Below are positions 61,141-64,000 of a DNA stretch of 64,000 nt, in pieces. The DNA lies in assembly GCA_965198415.1 (NCBI GenBank), contig CBDAPN010000032.1, positions 1,488,001 through 1,552,000 on the forward strand. Reading direction: 5' to 3'. Positions within the stretch are counted from its first letter, which is position 1. Every line of letters begins with the position of its first letter. The notes below the pieces were generated by a model. It saw only the letters and a program-made list of their open reading frames with translations, had not been told where the DNA came from and made no database searches. This DNA comes from Endozoicomonas sp965198415. GTDB lineage: Bacteria > Pseudomonadota > Gammaproteobacteria > Pseudomonadales > Endozoicomonadaceae. The position numbers were made by a program, and so were the translations under genes.

Positions 61141-61233
61141 AATAGTCTAATTCTTTTTAAGATAGGCGCGTTTTACATTAGAAGTCAGGATGAGAAAGGC
61201 CGGTAGAACCAAGGGAGTTTCCGGCCTTTTTTT
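61141..61233 (+). ncRNA. Candidate intergenic small RNA
   Basis: A plus-strand Rho-independent terminator (61195-61233) lies in a gap whose neighbours are both on the minus strand. Boxes TTGATA and TACTAT, spaced 19 bases apart (wide), would start a transcript near 61141, giving about 93 bases with a U-rich CTTTTTAAG segment. The start is a guess; the terminator is the real evidence. Confidence 0.35.
61195..61233 (+). terminator. Plus-strand terminator in the rfaH-pgk gap
   Basis: AAAGGCCGG and CCGGCCTTT pair across a 17-base loop and continue into seven T on the plus strand. On the minus strand the hairpin is followed by CCTTTCTC, a weaker signal for pgk. The polarity favours a plus-strand transcript. 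Confidence 0.8.
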
Positions 61234-61250
61234 GTACGGTTTCGTCTAGT

Positions 61251-62417
61251 TTAACGCTTCGCAGCTTCTTCAAGCATGGCGACAGCAGGCAGCTTTTTAC
61301 CCTCCACAAACTCAAGGAAGGCACCGCCACCGGTAGATATGTACGACACTTTGTCTTTTATCTTGTATTTGTCGATGGCTGCCAGTGTATCGCCCCCCCC
61401 AGCAATGGAGAAAGCGCCGGAGTGAGCGATAGCCATAGACAGTGATCGTGTGCCTTCACCAAATTGGTCAAATTCAAATACGCCAACCGGACCATTCCAC
61501 AAAACCGTTTTGGCTGCAGTCAGCACCTCAGCAAACAGCTTTTGTGTCTCGGGGCCAACATCAAAAATCATGTCGTCATCTTCGACTTCATCCACCGATT
61601 TGATGATGGCCGGCTCGCTCTCATCAAAGTTTTTACCGCAAACCACGTCAACAGGCATAGGAATGCTACACCTCTCCATCAAGGCTTTAGCCTTCGGAAT
61701 CAGGTCTGCCTCGTAAAGCGACTTACCAACGTTCTTGCCCGCTGCTGCTAAGAATGTATTAGCAATCCCACCACCAACGATCAGTTGATCGCAGACAGCG
61801 GAGAGAGACTCCAGAACGGTTAGCTTGGTAGAAACTTTTGAACCACCGACGATGGCAGTCATTGGCCGTTCAGGCTTATCCATGGCTTTACCAAGAGCCT
61901 CAAGCTCTGCAGCCAACAGTGGACCGGCACAGGCGATGGCGGCAAACTTTCCTACACCATGAGTAGAAGCCTGAGCGCGGTGTGCTGTACCGAAGGCATC
62001 CATAACATAGATGTCGCAAAGTGCGGCCATTTTCCGTGACAAACTTTCGTCGTCTTTTTTCTCGCCAACGTTAAAACGACAGTTGTCCAAAATAACCAGC
62101 TCACCAGCAGCCACATCAAAACCACCCTCAACCCAATCTTTGATCAGGCGAACGCTTTTACCCAATAACTTTGCGATGTAATCCGCCACAGGCTTTAGGG
62201 AAAACTGCTCCTCATATTTGCCCTCTGTGGGTCTTCCAAGGTGAGAAGTCACCATCACATGAGCGCCTGCTGCCAAGGCTTGTTTGATGGTTGGCAAAGA
62301 GGCGAGAATTCGGGCGTCGCTGGTAACCTGGCCGTCTTTTACCGGAACATTGAGATCTTCGCGGATCAGCACACGCTTACCAGCCAGATCAAGGTCGGTC
62401 ATCTTTAAAACGTTCAT
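61251..62417 (-). CDS. pgk: Pgk, phosphoglycerate kinase
   Basis: Glycolytic kinase forming ATP from 1,3-bisphosphoglycerate. It has 388 residues (E. coli 387). Signatures are GKRVLIREDLNVPVKDG, LGRPTEG, the nucleotide-binding GGSKVSTKL, VLWNGPVGVFE and the C-terminal GGGDTLAAI and STGGGAFLEF. GAGGACTCCCC precedes the ATG. epd and fba, frequent neighbours, are not next to it on the visible side. Confidence 0.96.
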   Translation of the reverse strand: MNVLKMTDLDLAGKRVLIREDLNVPVKDGQVTSDARILASLPTIKQALAAGAHVMVTSHLGRPTEGKYEEQFSLKPVADYIAKLLGKSVRLIKDWVEGGFDVAAGELVILDNCRFNVGEKKDDESLSRKMAALCDIYVMDAFGTAHRAQASTHGVGKFAAIACAGPLLAAELEALGKAMDKPERPMTAIVGGSKVSTKLTVLESLSAVCDQLIVGGGIANTFLAAAGKNVGKSLYEADLIPKAKALMERCSIPMPVDVVCGKNFDESEPAIIKSVDEVEDDDMIFDVGPETQKLFAEVLTAAKTVLWNGPVGVFEFDQFGEGTRSLSMAIAHSGAFSIAGGGDTLAAIDKYKIKDKVSYISTGGGAFLEFVEGKKLPAVAMLEEAAKR

Positions 62418-62682
62418 GGGGAGTCCTCTTGATATTCATCTGCAGCTGTGGCCGCAGATTTTTTCAAAGCAGTGAGAAAACGACGGGACAATACCATAGA
62501 AATTTTTCAACAGGTATTCATTGGCGCGCCCTGCTGACTTGAATAGTCGGGTTTTACTGGGCTGCACAAGATTTCAGGCTTCGCCAAAGAGAGCCTTTGG
62601 AGCGGGCAACCTCAAACTAATAATAGTTCAATGCGCCGAAAGCTGAGACTGCTGTATCAGGCCAACATTTGGTCAGCCAATA
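62418..62682. other. Intergenic region upstream of pgk
   Basis: About 265 bp with no gene; holds the pgk promoter on the minus strand. Nothing else is recognised. Confidence 0.35.
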
Positions 62683-62705
62683 AAAAAACCCCACCACGGG
62701 TGAGG
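62683..62705 (-). terminator. Terminator of the high-potential iron-sulfur protein gene
   Basis: On the minus strand CCTCACC and GGTGGGG pair across CGT and are followed by seven T. It lies about 40 bp after the stop codon at 62747. Confidence 0.85.
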
Positions 62706-62746
62706 CTTGTTAAGTCTTTTTATTATCTAATTATTATTGGATTGGA

Positions 62747-63093
62747 TTAAGCAGGTTTCGCCACCCAAGCTTTACACCAGCCATTGGGTTCAACAGAGTT
62801 GGCTGGAAATAACTTACACCCTTTATTCGCAGCCGTGTAAAGAGCGCAATTTTCGCACTTGCGACCTTCTTGATGCCCCTCCACCGCTTTGGCTGCTTCT
62901 TGAGTTTTTTTATAGGACAACCCCATAGCGACAGGGTTGGTCTCCTCAAGCGGTGAGAGCGATTCGGCAAAGGCCGATGGGCTGGTAATTTTAAACAGTG
63001 GGAGAAGAGCAGAGACAGCAGCAAATTGCAAAAATTGACGCCGGGAGGGGCTGCGCTGATCCCGGGTGGGTTTTCAGGCGATCTTTCAGACAT
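62747..63093 (-). pseudogene. High-potential iron-sulfur protein (HiPIP) gene, frameshifted in its Tat signal
   Basis: HiPIPs are small periplasmic [4Fe-4S] electron carriers exported folded by Tat. The mature region is complete: CENC, GC and GWC supply four Cys ligands, ending KAWVAKPA. The export signal SRRQFLQFAAVSALLPLF followed by AFA is in the same frame, but no start codon precedes it. A well-placed ATG at 63093 (GAGG seven bases upstream) opens MSERSPE in another frame. One missing A in the run at 63071-63074 would explain it: five A instead of four restores a single frame. It is either a recent mutation or a base-calling error; ribosomal slippage is less likely. Confidence 0.8.
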
Positions 63094-63412
63094 AACATTA
63101 CCTCATCTTGCTTTATATTCATTTCAGGCCTAATGGTATTCAGGCTTGAAACGTTGCTTTAATATAGGAAGGTTTACGCAGGCCAAAATCCCGCGGATCA
63201 TCGCTACTGTAGCGGTGGTGGGTGAATAAACCAGATACCATATGCGCCACCACCAAAGCCGGGCAGCACCAGTCAAAAGTACAAAAAATACAATATGACT
63301 TGACTCGCCAAGCCGAAATCCGTTTAATACGCCTCGCACAGCAAATTGCGCTGTTTTTTTGACAAACAGTGTTAGTTGCAACTCTTAATTCCCGCAGTTA
63401 GGGTTAAGAGTC
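63094..63412. other. Intergenic region with the tRNA-Phe promoter
   Basis: About 319 bp. On the plus strand TTGACA at 63359-63364 with TCTTAA 18 bp downstream is a likely promoter for the tRNA pair. A minus-strand frame of 83 codons covers this region and the promoter, has no ribosome binding site or family likeness, and is not accepted as a gene. Confidence 0.45.
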
Positions 63413-63488
<76 letters not shown>

Positions 63489-63508
63489 TACAAACAGACA
63501 AAATTTTC

Positions 63509-63584
<76 letters not shown>

Positions 63585-63591
63585 TACAAAA

Positions 63592-63625
63592 AAGCCTTGA
63601 GCATTCACTCAAGGCTTTTTTTTTG
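63592..63625 (+). terminator. Terminator of the tRNA-Phe pair
   Basis: AAGCCTTGAG and CTCAAGGCTT pair across CATTCA and are followed by a run of T. It lies eight bases after the second tRNA. Confidence 0.93.
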
Positions 63626-63676
63626 CACACAAGCTTTGGCTAAGCTCATCCGGTTGAGAATAGCCAAATTGATACG

Positions 63677-63949
63677 CTATTTGGTTTCTGGCACATACCC
63701 CTCTGCAGCATCAACTTCCTGATTGGAAAAATATTTTTCCATCTGATCTGTCAGGTATTTGCGATCGTCTGGCTGGAACAGGCTTAAATGTTTTTCATTA
63801 ATCAGGCGGGTTTGATGCGCCTGCCACGCCGCCCAGGCTTCCTTGCAGATATTGTCAAAAATCCACTGACCTTTTGGACCGGGTATTGGTGGCACCAACA
63901 GGCCTTCAGCTTCCTTTTTCAGTTTTACGCATTGAACCATTCTGGCCAT
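63677..63949 (-). CDS. yggX: YggX, Fe(2+)-trafficking protein
   Basis: Small cytoplasmic protein that protects iron-sulfur clusters from oxidation and may move iron. It has 90 residues (E. coli 91). It contains MVQCVKLKKEAEGL with the conserved Cys7, PGPKGQWIFDNICKEAW, and the C-terminal QMEKYFSN. In relatives it follows mutY; the 51 bp beyond it to the window edge are too short to identify that gene. Confidence 0.95.
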   Translation of the reverse strand: MARMVQCVKLKKEAEGLLVPPIPGPKGQWIFDNICKEAWAAWQAHQTRLINEKHLSLFQPDDRKYLTDQMEKYFSNQEVDAAEGYVPETK

Positions 63950-64000
63950 TGTTAACTCACCGCTTCAATTAATTCAGAAGACGGCTATTTTAACGAGAAA

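Noticed and set aside
63060..63080. Programmed ribosomal frameshift as an explanation of the HiPIP frame break
   Set aside because: No canonical slippery heptamer is present at the junction; a simple one-base loss in an A run is sufficient.
63130..63381. 83-codon minus-strand frame before the tRNA genes
   Set aside because: It overlaps the likely tRNA promoter, lacks a ribosome binding site and shows no recognisable family.

Overview
The window reads as chromosomal DNA of a gammaproteobacterium, most likely an Oceanospirillales member close to Endozoicomonas. This is inferred from gene order (bioBFH beside comF, glnA followed by a DUF4124 gene and ntrBC, the rpsF-rpsR-DUF2232-rplI block, tamAB, rfaH, pntAB, yggX). 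It also fits the scattering of long, AT-rich, family-specific genes between housekeeping genes that is typical of host-associated relatives. No search could be run, so the genus is a guess; the class is secure.

Layout. 1-4.7 kb: biotin operon (bioB-bioF-bioH, minus strand), divergent comF-family gene, srkA. 4.7-11.5 kb: dnaB, a 927-residue tandemly duplicated protein of unknown function, then rplI, a DUF2232 membrane protein, rpsR and rpsF; the unknown gene separates dnaB from the ribosomal genes it usually follows. 11.8-23.7 kb: tamA-tamB, trmB, a phosphate transport pair (DUF47 protein and Pit), argE, argA, a DUF2057 protein. 24-28.6 kb: a 795-residue predicted membrane protein of unknown function, folA, thiI. 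28.8-34.2 kb: nitrogen control region with glnA, a DUF4124 protein, ntrB and ntrC, carrying a sigma-54 promoter and two NtrC-type palindromes. 34.4-42.5 kb: a basic protein with two internal repeats, serA, a TnpB-only IS200/IS605-family element, a DUF4404 protein, a FAH-family hydrolase, debris of an RHS/YD-repeat gene, and cpdB. 42.6-48.0 kb: a complete rRNA operon on the minus strand (16S-23S-5S) with promoter, boxA sites and processing stems, but no tRNA in the spacer. 48.3-54.6 kb: a SulP transporter, then an accessory stretch with three unknown genes, one carrying a CX5R phosphatase-like loop, and a relic of the TnpB element. 55.4-64 kb: pntAB, nfo, an alpha/beta hydrolase coupled to an rfaH-like gene, pgk, a frameshifted high-potential iron-sulfur protein gene, two identical tRNA-Phe genes, and yggX.

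How the parts work together. Nitrogen status should control glnA through NtrB/NtrC acting at a sigma-54 promoter, while a second NtrC-type palindrome in front of ntrB suggests autoregulation. TamA and TamB form one envelope complex. The DUF47 protein and Pit form a phosphate uptake unit. ArgE and ArgA serve arginine synthesis. BioB, BioF and BioH serve biotin synthesis.

The least explained content is the accessory set: 6.3-9.1, 24-26.3, 34.4-35.4 and 50.1-54.2 kb. The best leads for something undescribed are the duplicated 927-residue protein placed in the ribosomal/replication cluster, the CX5R protein, the TnpB element with an altered right end plus its relic, and an unexplained plus-strand terminator before pgk that may end a small RNA.
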